64,000 bases of DNA from Mixia osmundae IAM 14324 (taxonomy: Eukaryota > Basidiomycota > Mixiomycetes > Mixiales > Mixiaceae), in NCBI RefSeq assembly GCF_000708205.1, contig NW_014575563.1, positions 799,361 through 863,360 of the forward strand, given 5' to 3'. A program made the position numbers and the translations under genes. Of the stretch, positions 46,269 to 56,413 are shown piece by piece. Below the pieces are notes generated by a model that did not search any database, had not been told where the DNA came from, and was given only the letters and a program-made list of their open reading frames with translations. How positions within the stretch are numbered: the stretch's first letter is position 1; each line of letters opens with the position of its first letter.

Positions 46269-46453
46269 GCATGCTTGATCTGCTCCGAAGAGACGAGCAT
46301 GTTAGCAAGTGTGTGAAGATGACATAGGAGAGTAGACTGACGGAGACGAGCGTGAGAGAGACGTTTCGCTGGTGTCGCGTGCTTGCCTCCCTCCCATTCC
46401 TTGCCGTTCTTGTCGTCCAGCTCGAGCTCTTCGCTTTGGCAGAGTCGATGTCG
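46269..46453 (-). repeat. Duplicated segment, copy B (inverted partner at 29626-29806)
   Basis: Its reverse complement matches 29626-29806 with a few substitutions and short indels. Both ends of the match lie inside otherwise unrelated sequence, and no target-site duplication is evident. Confidence 0.8.
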
Positions 46454-46563
46454 GATGTCACAATCTCGTCCGACGAAGTTGAGAACTTCCGATTAGACGT
46501 GTAATAAGCGGTGAGCAACAAAGCATATCGTTCGTCCCGAGTGACTCCTGCGTCGCTGCCCGA

Positions 46564-46998
46564 TCACGGCGTAGGAGCATCATCGCGAGCAGTCTGCAAG
46601 TCCTGCTTCCGCTGCCCAGCGTGGTGGCAAGATCCGAGAGTGACTTGTCGTCTTCTTGTCGACCGCGTTCTTAGCCCGACGAGCAAATGCGCCTCCTTAT
46701 TACAGTCCCTCATGCAATGGCGCATGTCACGAGTCGTCGGCAAGCACATGATCGCTTCATCACCTTCATACGGTAGTCCCTCGTCACGTGACATGTAGCC
46801 AACCTGCCTCGGAGGCCGTACACATTGGCCTCTCTGAAGAGTCCCGAACGCAGTTGCCATCATCTTGCCGAGCCGCTCCTCATCATCGCAGGAGAGTGTG
46901 CCTCTTGTTGTTCCAACCAACCGTAGGCATTCACTCTTCGCTCTGCATGCCCACTCGATGAAACGTTTCCCTTCGTCGTCTGGCTTGAGGTAGCAAGT
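46564..46998 (-). CDS. Orphan open frame, possibly an exon of an unrecognised gene
   Basis: The frame TCYLKPDDEGKRFIEWACR...LVGTTRGTLSCDDEERLGKMMATAFGTL continues to GYMSRDEGLPYEG, where a GT (46780 region) could be a donor. Composition is protein-like with balanced charged and hydrophobic residues, unlike the shadow frames nearby. No start codon lies in frame upstream before a stop, so it would need an upstream exon. Family unknown. Confidence 0.3.
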   Translation of the reverse strand, partial: TCYLKPDDEGKRFIEWACRAKSECLRLVGTTRGTLSCDDEERLGKMMATAFGTLQRGQCVRPPRQVGYMSRDEGLPYEGDEAIMCLPTTRDMRHCMRDCNKEAHLLVGLRTRSTRRRQVTLGSCHHAGQRKQDLQTARDDAPTP

Positions 46999-47213
46999 CT
47001 CCAGGCTTCACCTTGCGGATCATCGCACGACTTTGGCGCGACTATACCGCCAGATCTGGTCGCCGTGATGTCGATCTGGGTCGTGCCGGCGGTGAGTGAG
47101 TGCAAGAGTCGAGCACGCGCTTTATGGCCAATTTCATCTGACACGTCACGCTCCTGCCCCCGCGGAGGACCGAGACCGAATTGCCTCGGCAGAAATTCGG
47201 AAAAAGCTGAGGA

Positions 47214-48725
47214 ATGAGCCGAGTCAAGTACCTGGTGCTCGACGCAGCGCCGCTCATCGAGACGTCGGCTGCATCGCTGAGGGGCAGAGCGATCACGTAT
47301 GTGACGACGCAAGATGTGCTCAACGAGATCAGAGATAAGACGAGTCGGGATTTGCTGCAAGATACAGATTACCTCGGTCTCGGAGACGTGGGAGCAGAGA
47401 AGACTGGTCTGCAAACGCAAGAGCCGTCTGCAGAAGCGCTTCTGAAAGGCGAGCTTGTGCCGTGATGCTCTTGCCAGCGCTGACAGAGGGATCACGACAG
47501 TCACTTCATTCGCTAAGCTCACTGGCGATATTGCCGTGCTCAGCAAGGAAGACATTCGTATCATCGCATTGACACTAACGCTCGAGATTCAAGAGAATGG
47601 CTTGTATCGAGTCCGACCCGAGCCAGGCAAGCCAAGCCAGTTTGAGCTCGACAAGGCAGCAAAGAAAGCTAGACTTGCAGAGAGAAAGCAGGCCGCTTGG
47701 CGGGCGAAGCAGTCCGGCTCTCCGCTAGCCTCTACATCATCGCATAGCCCTCCTTCTGAGCACAGATCGATCCTGCAAGATGACGTACATCCAGACGGCC
47801 ATGTCCCCGAGCAGGGTGACCATCGTGACGAAAGCGGCAGGTCATCCGAGCCCGAGCCTGCGCTCGTCGCCAGTGCTTCGAACGAGGGTGAACACAGCGG
47901 CGACGAGTCAGATTCATCTGCTGGTTCTTGGATCACTCCAGAGAACGTCATACAGCACAAAGTACGCGATCAGGGCCTGTTTGGCACCTTAGCGGCGCAG
48001 ACCGAGCAAGGATCGACCGATACGCTCCGAGACGGCAAGATTAAATCGGCCTGTATGACGGGCGACTATGCTATGCAGAACGTGATGCTCCAGATGGGTC
48101 TCAACGTACTTGGATCCGCCGGCAAGCTGGTCACGGAAGTGAGGACCTGGATCTTGCGCTGTCATGCTTGCTTCAAGTAAGTCTCCCTCTCTCCTGCCAT
48201 ACACAATAGACACTCAGACGAGGCAAAAGGTTGTGTAAAGATCCAGCGAAGAAGTTCTGCCCTTCTTGCGGAAACGATACGCTCCTGCGTACTTCGATCA
48301 CATATGTCCCTGCTTCGCCGGACAACCCACGAGGCTACATCTTGCATCTCAAGAAGAACTTCCAATATCGCAACAGAGGTACGATCTACAGCATACCTTC
48401 GCCCAAGCCAGGATCAGCCAAGCCAAGCCAATCGAAGCAACAGAATGGAGCAACCCTCATCTTGCGGGAAGACCAGAAGGAGTACCAACGGGGGCTAAGA
48501 CGGGCAGAGATACTGAAAGCCAAAGAAGACAAGGCACTCGCGAAAGCGATCGCCAGAGGCGGACCGAATGCCACACTCGATTGGGAGCCTGCAATGCTGA
48601 TGGGTCATCATGCCAAGGGCCGTCGGGCAGACCAGCACGATCAGGTCGGCAAGGACGGTCTGCCCGTCATTGGCTACCGCAGAAATCCCAATCAGACCCG
48701 CAGAGCGACGGGCAACGACAGATAG
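47214..48725 (+). CDS. NOB1: NOB1, 20S pre-rRNA endonuclease
   Basis: Exons 47214-47448, 47501-48176 and 48218-48725 encode 472 residues. Nob1 cuts at site D to mature 18S rRNA. The PIN domain is in the N-terminus: VKYLVLDAAPLIE with the first catalytic Asp, VLNEIRDK, and FAKLTGDIAVLSKEDIRIIALTLTLE with the later acidic residues. A Ser/Glu/Asp-rich linker follows. A zinc ribbon at about 300-330 reads RCHACFKRGKRLCKDPAKKFCPSCG. The C-terminus holds HHAKGRRADQ and a GYRRNPNQ tail. Intron 1 (47449-47500) needs a GC donor (AG|GCGAGC). Intron 2 is short (41 bp). The PIN loop has about ten extra residues (QDTDYLGLGDVG) compared with yeast and human. Confidence 0.93.
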
Positions 48726-48859
48726 TCGGATTTGTGTCGTCATTGTGTTGTTGTTCTAGTCTCTGATTGGCGCTTACCTTGTCTCGATAGCCTGAGCCTG
48801 GGCGCGTCGCGAAGGCAAAGAGAGTGGCTAGAAATCCGAACCGAGGCTCCCACAGCGAA

Positions 48860-51438
48860 ATGCCAGGCCCAGTGAACGGCGTGAACGGCTATCACGCTGC
48901 AGCAGACGAGGAGGAGATAGACTATAGCGATATCGAGCAAAAGTAAGCTCAACGCGGATACGGACAGGGAAGAGAATGGCTGAACAGGAAAATTGCAGGT
49001 ACACACCTCACTATGCCTCACCGCTCGCTTCTGCCGTCTTGATCGATGGCGCACCCGTCGTTGGACCAGAGAGACGTGCTAAGCTGCTCAGTGCGATTCA
49101 GAAGAGGTTCAATGAGCGAGGCATCTCCGTCGAGACCAAAGATATGGACATGCCCATGACAGAGGGCGACGACCCAAAATCAAAAGGGTCAGCGCTCTTT
49201 CTGTCCAGCGAAATCGCTTGCTGGAGCTCAGAGGGAGTACAGACTGGTGTTTGTGACCTTTGCGACACCTGCAATAGCACAGAATGCCGCTCGAGCTCTC
49301 GACAATTTCGCCTTCGACAAAAAACATACTCTCGCCGTCAAGACGTTCGACGATGTTGAGCGTGTCCTGAAGACCACAGAAGAGTGGCAAGATCCTCCCG
49401 AAGAGCCCTACGTGCCCAAGGATCATCTCAGGTCCTGGCTTGCCGACACTGCCGGTCGAGATCAGGTTGTCCTATACAGAGGCGACGATGTCCAGATTCA
49501 CTGGGCCAATCGGACCGGCAGCCTGGAGCTCGATCACCAGCGTCAGGTCAGTCTGCCTGATCCTGATTCTGCTGCGTCACTGACGTGGTCCCTCGCGACG
49601 TACTTATAGAAATGGACAGAATCATATACGAGCTGGTCACCCTTTGGCACCTACTTCGCGACGGTGCATGCGCAAGGTATTGTGCTTTGGGGTGGTCCCA
49701 AATTCGACAGAGTCAATCGCTTCCCACACAACGAAGCCAAGCTCATCGATTTCTCCCCCAACGAACGGTACCTCGTCACATGGTCCCCGCGCCCTATCGA
49801 GATCCCGACAGATCCTCGAGCGCCCAATCCCTGGACGGCAGACGACGAGGGCAACCATGTCTGTATATGGGATGTCGTCACGGGCAAGCTCTTGCGGTCG
49901 TTTGCCATGATTCCAGATCCAACGACGAACGAGGCCGGCAAGAGGCAAATCTTCTGGCCCATGTTCAAGTGGTCGCCCGATGAGAAATACTTTGCTCGCA
50001 TTACCCCTGGCCAGCAGATCAGCGTCTACGAAGCTCCTTCGATGGGCTTGATTGACAAGAAGAGCGTCAAGATCGAAGGTGTCGTCGATTTCGAATGGTC
50101 GCCCATGAGCGAAGCGGACAGAGAGGCCGACGCTGCAGACTCGAAGGAAGAAGCGCAGGCGAGTACGTCGAAAGCGCCCGCCAAGGCCAAGAAAGTCAGA
50201 GAGAACGTCATTGCCTTTTGGGTGCCGGAATTGCAGAACCAGCCCGCCCGCGTCAGCCTCATGGCACTGCCCTCGCGCACCATCCTGCGCTCACGAAATT
50301 TGGTGTCGGTCTCCGATGTAGGTCATCAGGTCTCCGTGAGTCATGAGCTCAACGTCACTCGGTTTGACAGTGCAAGCTGCATTGGCAGTCTGAAGGCGAT
50401 TATCTATGCGTAAAGGTCGACAGGCATTCGAAGACGAAGAAGACCATGTTCTGCAATCTCGAAATCTTCCGATTGCGCGAAAAGGACTTCCCAGTCGAAG
50501 TGAAGGAGATCAAGGACACAGTGACAGCTTTTGCGTGGGAGCCCAAAGGATCCCGATTCGTCATGATCACTAGCAGCGATCCCAATGTCATCGGAGGTGC
50601 ACCAGGCTCGTTTGCAACGAGCGTCCTCTTCCATCAGCTCGACACGCGCAAGGGCAACTTTGTGCTACAAAGTACGTTCCCCACTCACTGACTCCTGCCC
50701 GAGACTTACTGCGAGCCCAATCTGCAGAGACAATCGAGAAAAGGCTGGTCAACACAGTCTTCTGGTCGCCAAAAGGTCGCTTCGTTGTTCTGGCGACATT
50801 AGGCTCATCGACCAAATTCGACCTCGAATTCTGGGACACCGAGCTGGAAGCGGCTAGCGGCGCAGATCTCAATGAGCCTGGCGTCAACATACAGCTCCTC
50901 ACGGCTATTGAGGAATACGGCATGACTACTGTCGACTGGGATCCCAGTGGACGTTATGTCGCCACAAGTGGAAGTATCTGGACTGGCTCGGTATGTCTGT
51001 GCTGCTGCGTTATGCGCATAGCTGACTGGCGTACAGATGGAGCCAAGCTTTGCATTGTTCGATTTCAAAGGCAACCAGCTCGCAGCGCAGACGGTGGATA
51101 AATTCAAGCAGCTCGTCTGGCGACCGCGACCGCGTACGCTGCTCACGAAAGAGATGCAACAGAAGATTAGGCGTAATTTGCGCGAGTACGGACGGCAGTT
51201 CGAGGAACAAGATCAGCTCGAGGAGTCCAACGTGTCCGCGGAGCAAGTCGCGCTCAGAGCCCGACTCATACAAGAATGGAATGCTTGGCGACGCAATACG
51301 ATCGAAGAGCTCGAAGAGGAGCGTGAGCAACTCGGTCGCAAGCCGCTCAAGGACACCACAGCCGACGATGGTGCTCTGGAGGTGGTCGAGGAATGGGTTG
51401 AGGAGATCATCGATGAAGTGGAAGAGGTCGTCGTCTAG
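48860..51438 (+). CDS. PRT1: Translation initiation factor eIF3 subunit b
   Basis: Exons 48860-48942, 48999-49187, 49243-49546, 49610-50317, 50371-50671, 50728-50990 and 51037-51438 encode 749 residues. eIF3b is the scaffold of eIF3, binding eIF3a, g, i and j. An acidic start ([14 protein letters not shown]) precedes the RRM ([10 protein letters not shown] to [19 protein letters not shown]). Nine-blade propeller signatures follow: [80 protein letters not shown]. The C-terminal helix ([21 protein letters not shown]) binds eIF3i/g. The eIF3g gene is also in this window. Confidence 0.95.
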
Positions 51439-51494
51439 ATTTGTCTCGATGGACATGCATGCGCTTTGCTACAACAACACCTTGGAATGCGCGA

Positions 51495-51927
51495 TCATTG
51501 CTTGAGGTCGTCGAGACGAAGCTGATTTCGTTTACCAAGAATGCGCAATATGTTTGCTCGCTCTCTGGGCGTCTTCTCTGCCCAGTCTGTGTCTTACAAT
51601 CAGCAAGCTGTCCCTGACACGTCAGGACAGGCGATTACCTGTGATACGCGAAAGAGTGCCATCCTTGTTGACGACCGTCGGGCCCATCGAGTCGAACAAA
51701 GAGAAAGCCTGCCCATTCACTTCGATCGTCTGGGGTGCCTCAGTATGACCTGCGGGCCCCTGCTCAGCTTTGATGTCGTCATCAACTGACTTGAGCGTAC
51801 TGGGCGCTGCTGGCAGTGCGAGCGGCTTTGCGCAAGTCTCTTCGTGCTCTGACATGACGAATTGAGTTGCACTGATGAGAGCGGCTGCTGAGACGAGCGC
51901 CAGTAAGGCCTGCCAACGCAAGCGCAT
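51495..51927 (-). CDS. Small single-pass membrane protein, conserved fungal family of unknown function
   Basis: Exons 51927-51639 and 51586-51495 (52-bp intron) encode 126 residues. A basic start (MRLRWQ) and one hydrophobic segment (ALLALVSAAALISATQFVM, about 7-25) form a signal anchor. The C-terminal half carries FSLFDSMGPTVVNKDGTLSRITDWAEKTPRERANILRILGKRNQLRL, split by the intron; I recall 'GP.VVN.DGTLSRI' followed by an 'R....L..RN..RL' helix as a recurrent, unnamed fungal motif. Basic N-terminus plus one helix would suit the mitochondrial inner membrane, but that is inference. Starts of this and the next gene are 146 bp apart, head to head. Confidence 0.72.
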
Positions 51928-52073
51928 CGAGCAGCTGGCAGGCAACTTATATCTGGCATTGACGCGCGCGCCGACGACTCCGCAGGTACTCACACACCCA
52001 CAGCACTCTCCAGCCCGAGCCTGTTTACACAGCCGCTTGCCACTGTGCTCTCGCTCTCTCGCAGGACGAGAGG

Positions 52074-53327
52074 ATGGGCTATCCAGATTGGCAGGTCCCA
52101 AGCGATGCGGCGTCGAAAGCGTACTACGCCATCAAAGCTCCTCACACAGTCCAGAGCACTTTGCGAAGCTGTGTGAGCGACCCTGTTCGTGCATTGTTGG
52201 GCTACAAAGTAGACGATCCGACGTACGGACGAGCTGCTCTGCCTCGCTCACCTCTCGAGAACAGCATCCGTCAGAACGGCAAATATACGATCAGAGACGG
52301 CAAAGTACTCGTCGAAGGCTCGACGCTCAAAGCCAAGGCGGACCAAAATAGCCCAGAGCCTAGCTTGACACAGGACTGGATCTCCTATCAGGTAAGCAGG
52401 TCAGCATCAGCTCGCGACAGCAAGTCTGAGATAGACGTATAGACATGGCAGGACGAAGCAGCGAGCAAGGACAAGGGCATCCAAGCCGACTTTGTCTTCT
52501 GCCATGGCATCAATGATTATGGCAGCAAGTTCTCAGAGCATGCCGGTCCCTTTCTGGAAGCGGGGTATCGCGTCATCACGGTCGATCTGCCCTCTCATGG
52601 CAGATCAACTGGTCTGCACGTCCATGTACCCGACATGGCGCTACTGATCAGAGGCCTGCACGCCGCTCTAGTCGATACCGTCAAGCATGACGCCAAGAAG
52701 GCAAATGTCAGCGATGTAGAAGCGGCAAAAAGGTCCCGGATACTGAGCGGACAGTCTCTCGGCGGCTTCGTCGCCGTGTATTACCTTGTGCATTATCAGC
52801 CGCCTCGATCGACTGAGCCAGGTCGGCCTGACAATCCTGCGTTTGACGGAGCGCTCTTTCTCTGCCCGATGCTGTCTATTGCGCCCGAGTCAAGACCGTC
52901 GCTATTGGTCGAGTATGCAGGAAGATCGATTGCCTACTTCTTCGGTCGTCTGCCATTTGCAGATGCGAACAAGGGCAAGAATTCCGAGGATCAGTCGATC
53001 GAGCAAGAGTTCCAGACGGACCCGCAGACTTATCATGGCAAGCTTCGCATAGCAACCGGCATTGCCATCATTGCAGGTATAGACAAATGTATGGCCAGCA
53101 TCGAGAAGCTCTCGCTTCCCTTCAAGGTCATACACGGAACGGGCGATCGTGTGATCGGATACAAGAGCAGCCAGAGTCTCCATGATCGAGCGAGCAGCAA
53201 GGACAAATCGATCAAGCTGTTTGAGGGCTACGAGCATATGCTCTTGCGCAAGGGACATGACACCGCAGACGATCAGCGGAGGCAGAACGTGCTGCGCGAG
53301 ATGTTAGACTGGCTAAAGACTCATTGA
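52074..53327 (+). CDS. Monoacylglycerol-lipase-like alpha/beta hydrolase
   Basis: Exons 52074-52391 and 52443-53327 encode 400 residues. The serine hydrolase (S33-like, 'hydrolase_4') features are FCHGINDYGSKF as oxyanion strand, DLPSHGRSTG, nucleophile elbow SGQSLGG, catalytic Asp in HGTGDRVIGYKSS and His in FEGYEHMLLRKG. This is the set found in fungal monoacylglycerol lipases (Yju3-like), though the N-terminus carries about 100 extra residues with no signal peptide. The lid region after GQSLGG contains a Pro/Arg-rich insert. Substrate cannot be assigned further. Confidence 0.85.
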
Positions 53328-53363
53328 GTCATGGCACGCTTTGTTTCATCATCACTTTGCATG

Positions 53364-55850
53364 TCATGTGACAAATTCGGCTTCCAGATCAGCTGCTAAG
53401 CTATCTAAGAAGTCGTCATCGTCGTCAGTGCTGGCCAGCGATTGAGCCTTTGAGGCCATTTCTGACGATCTGTCCTCCGGAGCAAATGTTGTTTGCTCGC
53501 CGAATGTGACAGATTTGAGCTGGGATTTGCCCAAACGCTCTTTTGCTTGACGCTGTCGTTTGACCAATGGGGATTCGGTCGCTTCACGAACACTCGAAGA
53601 TGAGCTCGCCGACGACCTTGGACGCTTGCGGGTGCTGCCGTCGATCGATCCGTCATCGTCGTCGTCAGTTTCGTTGAGGAAGGCGTCTACCTCATCATCT
53701 GCATCGTCCCAGGCCTTCCTATCCAGAGAGTCCACCAGAAGCTCTGAAGGCTCGTCTTCGTCTTCGCTGTCAGTCGACACGGACGATACGAAGATCTCAG
53801 CCGCCTTTTGCAGTGCGTCGCTGCCTCTGGGCATGAGATACTCGCGTTCGGGCTGCCGCTGCCAAAGAGCGGCAGATCGTACGAGCCAATTCGACCAGAC
53901 AACGTGTAGATCTTGCCGTTTCTGTGCTTGCTGGACTTTGACGGTACCAGGGTTGCGAGCAACGAGATGGGTTGTCTTGCTATTCACATCGCTCGAGCAG
54001 TAAGCGCCAAACATCTTTGCGAGCTTCCAGATATCTGCTGCTTCTGGGTTTGTGCCTAGGGGTATCATGCTTGAGAAAGCAATCTTGCAGCCTCGCAAGA
54101 CGCTTTCTTTGATGTTGGGTATAATGAGCTTGACATCTTGCGAGCTCTGCTCGGCATAGAAGTCTGTGTGAACTTTGAGGAGCAGCTGCAGGCAGTGTCA
54201 GTAGAAATTCAAGCAGACAAACGAAGAATCAGCGACCTGTTCAATTCGGTACAGCTCCGCATCGGTATCTTTCAGAACGGCAGCGTTTTGGATCTCGGGC
54301 GAGGCGCTCGCTTCGGACGAAGCTGCTGAGTCACTGTGCTCCGATGTCCCTTTTGCAATGTCTGCATCTAGTGCAAGCTGCTTCTTGGCCAAGGGACGAT
54401 CCGCTACTTGCTCTTTGAGCGCGCTCGCTGTTTTCTGCGCCTTTGCTTCCAGATCTCTTCGTTCGAGCGCATCTTGCTCTTCGGCGGTGATCTCACTTGC
54501 GCCGTTTGCAGCTTGCTGCAGATTCTGCGGCGCTATTGCCGTGGGCAGAGGTGCTGCGTCGCTTGTATCTGTCGGCGGTAAGAAGGCGCCGTTGATATCG
54601 CCGACGCCAACGAAGAATTCGAACGGCTCGACTTTGACGAGGTTTGGAGACCAATGCCAGACATCAGATCGATCGTCGATGATGACAGCCATGCTTGTGT
54701 CACAAGGAAAGAGACGCTCGAGAGATTTCCGCGTCAGGCTGCCAGATTCGTCGCGGCTGAGGATACGGGTGGAGAAGTATGTGCCATCTGGGTCGATGAT
54801 TCTGCAAACTGCCATGGCGTAGCTTCGTGTGCCCATCGTGTAGACGTGCATCTCGTACAGGTCTGCCATCTTGCGGAGGAAGGCTTGCAATCCTGGCCTG
54901 TGGTTGTACACGTGAGTGCTACTCTTCCAAGATGAAGCAGTGCGACTGACCGTAGCTTCAGGTAATACCAGCAGCCATCCACGTCTGCGACTACTTCCTT
55001 GTCTTCCTGTGTACCCAGCTTGAAGACGCACACATCCTTCAGTGCAGAGTGATTCGGATTCGTTCCGTCGCGCATCCAGTCGCCTACTGTCGGGTCGACG
55101 GTGGCCTGGATGATCGTTTGATCCAAGTCAACAATGAGGGAGAGCTTCTTGGCTTTCCTGAGACGCGTTGTGCTTGCGTCCTCGAGTCGAGCAGCTTCTT
55201 GTTCGGATACCGTCAGACCGACACGGTCGTGGACCATGCGTATGTTTGCGCGCGCAGTGTCGGATACGCCCGTAAAGTCAGGTCTGCACGCACATGGGTT
55301 CATCGAGGTTGAGCGATACTATAGATGATGCGTACATTGTGAGATCTTTTCCGCATATCGCACAAAGACCGTGCAGCTGCACGTAGTGAGTGCAGGGCTC
55401 TGCTATGCTCAGGAGCTCGATTCTGCGCACGCATGAGTTGTGCGCGTTGTCAAGAGCTCGGTCTGCTCACTGTGGACCTGCTATCCTTTGACCCTCTTTG
55501 CACTTCCACTGGATGAGCTGTCCCTCCAGTCTTGACTCGTACGTGGCTACCAGACGCTGGTCTACATACTCAACCTCTCGCATTTTGCCTTTGGCGGCCG
55601 AATTGCTCGCATCTTGCTTGACTCGCTTTGTATATTCATACGTGAACAGGGGCGTGCCTCGCTTGACCTGACATGTGTCTTGCTTCCGCTGAGGAAAGGA
55701 AGCGAGCTCTGTCGGACTGGTTCGTGCAGTGCTACCCGCAGGCACGAGTCGTGTGAGGATGGAGACTGGAAATGTGATATCCTCTTGCTCGAGGCAGACT
55801 GCCGTTGCCCCACTTGTACTGGCAAGGGCTGATGCACCTTCTTGCGCCAT
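53364..55850 (-). CDS. FCP1: RNA polymerase II CTD phosphatase FCP1
   Basis: Exons 55850-55471, 55422-55336, 55283-54951, 54897-54237 and 54185-53364 encode 760 residues. FCP1 dephosphorylates the RNA polymerase II CTD (mainly Ser2-P) to recycle the enzyme. The N-terminal biotinyl-like region has GTPLFTYEY and LEGQLIQWKCKEGQ, followed by the Cys cluster CTHYVQLHGLCAICGKDL. The FCPH catalytic motif is LIVDLDQTIIQAT, with later YTMGTRSYA, DESGSLTRKSLERLFP and VIIDDRSDVW. A BRCT domain spans SVLRGCKIAFSSMIP to VVWSNWLVRSAALW; the acidic C-tail (ends DDDDDFLDSLAADLEAEF) would bind TFIIF. In exon 1, 60 in-frame bases between GST and VKRGTPLF could be a further GC-AG intron. Confidence 0.93.
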
Positions 55851-56413
55851 CGCTATGGAACCTTGGCCATCGAGTGTCGTGGCATCTGCCTATCTTGTGA
55901 CCCGACGCGAGACGATGCCGTTGGCAAGCCAGCAATTGTACGACCGCGTTCTGGCATGAAGCCATGGTCAGGCCATCACTCCTCTATAATCCATCAGACC
56001 GGCCATCTATTCTATATACTGCACCGCTCCCAGACTTCGCTTTGCATCTATGGACTTCGTGTGCTTGTGCAAACTCGCTGCGGCAACAAAACACGTTATG
56101 CATCATCGCAGACTAGCCAGATGTCCTCGATCAGCATTGCAGAACATATTGGGCTGTTTGCTACCAACAGGTCAGCCATGGCGTCGCCCCCCTGAGATAT
56201 GACGGTCCTTGCTCCAGCTTTGCCCGCGCGAGACCAGTGCGCGACGACCTGACGGGTCCGTGTGCCCATCGTCCGGGGCCTTTCGTCGGTAGCAATGCTT
56301 CCTCGCCAGGGGCCACCCCTGCCGTCTTATCCCATCGTGCCTGATTGCCATCACCCTTCAAAGCGATCATTCTTAACGCTCGCTCTTGCTGCACAACGTC
56401 CACATTTCTCATC
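55851..56413. other. 563-bp divergent upstream region of FCP1 and a Zn2Cys6 gene
   Basis: Larger than most head-to-head spaces here, as expected for a regulated transcription-factor gene. A plus frame (55842-56195) has no family resemblance. The interval around 55975-56030 is AT-richer (CTATAATCC, CTATTCTATATACTG) and could hold a TATA-like element. Confidence 0.4.

Larger units (their letters stand above)
45784..47213. other. 1.4-kb interval with gene fragments, no complete model
   Basis: The largest gap in the window. It contains copy B of the inverted duplicate (46269-46453) and an orphan minus frame (46564-46998). Minus frames near 45845-46268 continue from the duplicate (KHAACLRHSTRIVAN...VPPCIIDVTASVFVDGFMF). 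A multi-exon minus gene across the whole interval is possible, but I could not phase its exons. Confidence 0.4.

Noticed and set aside
46860-47564. 234-codon minus open frame
   Set aside because: Antisense to the NOB1 PIN domain for much of its length; kept only the downstream part as a low-confidence orphan frame.
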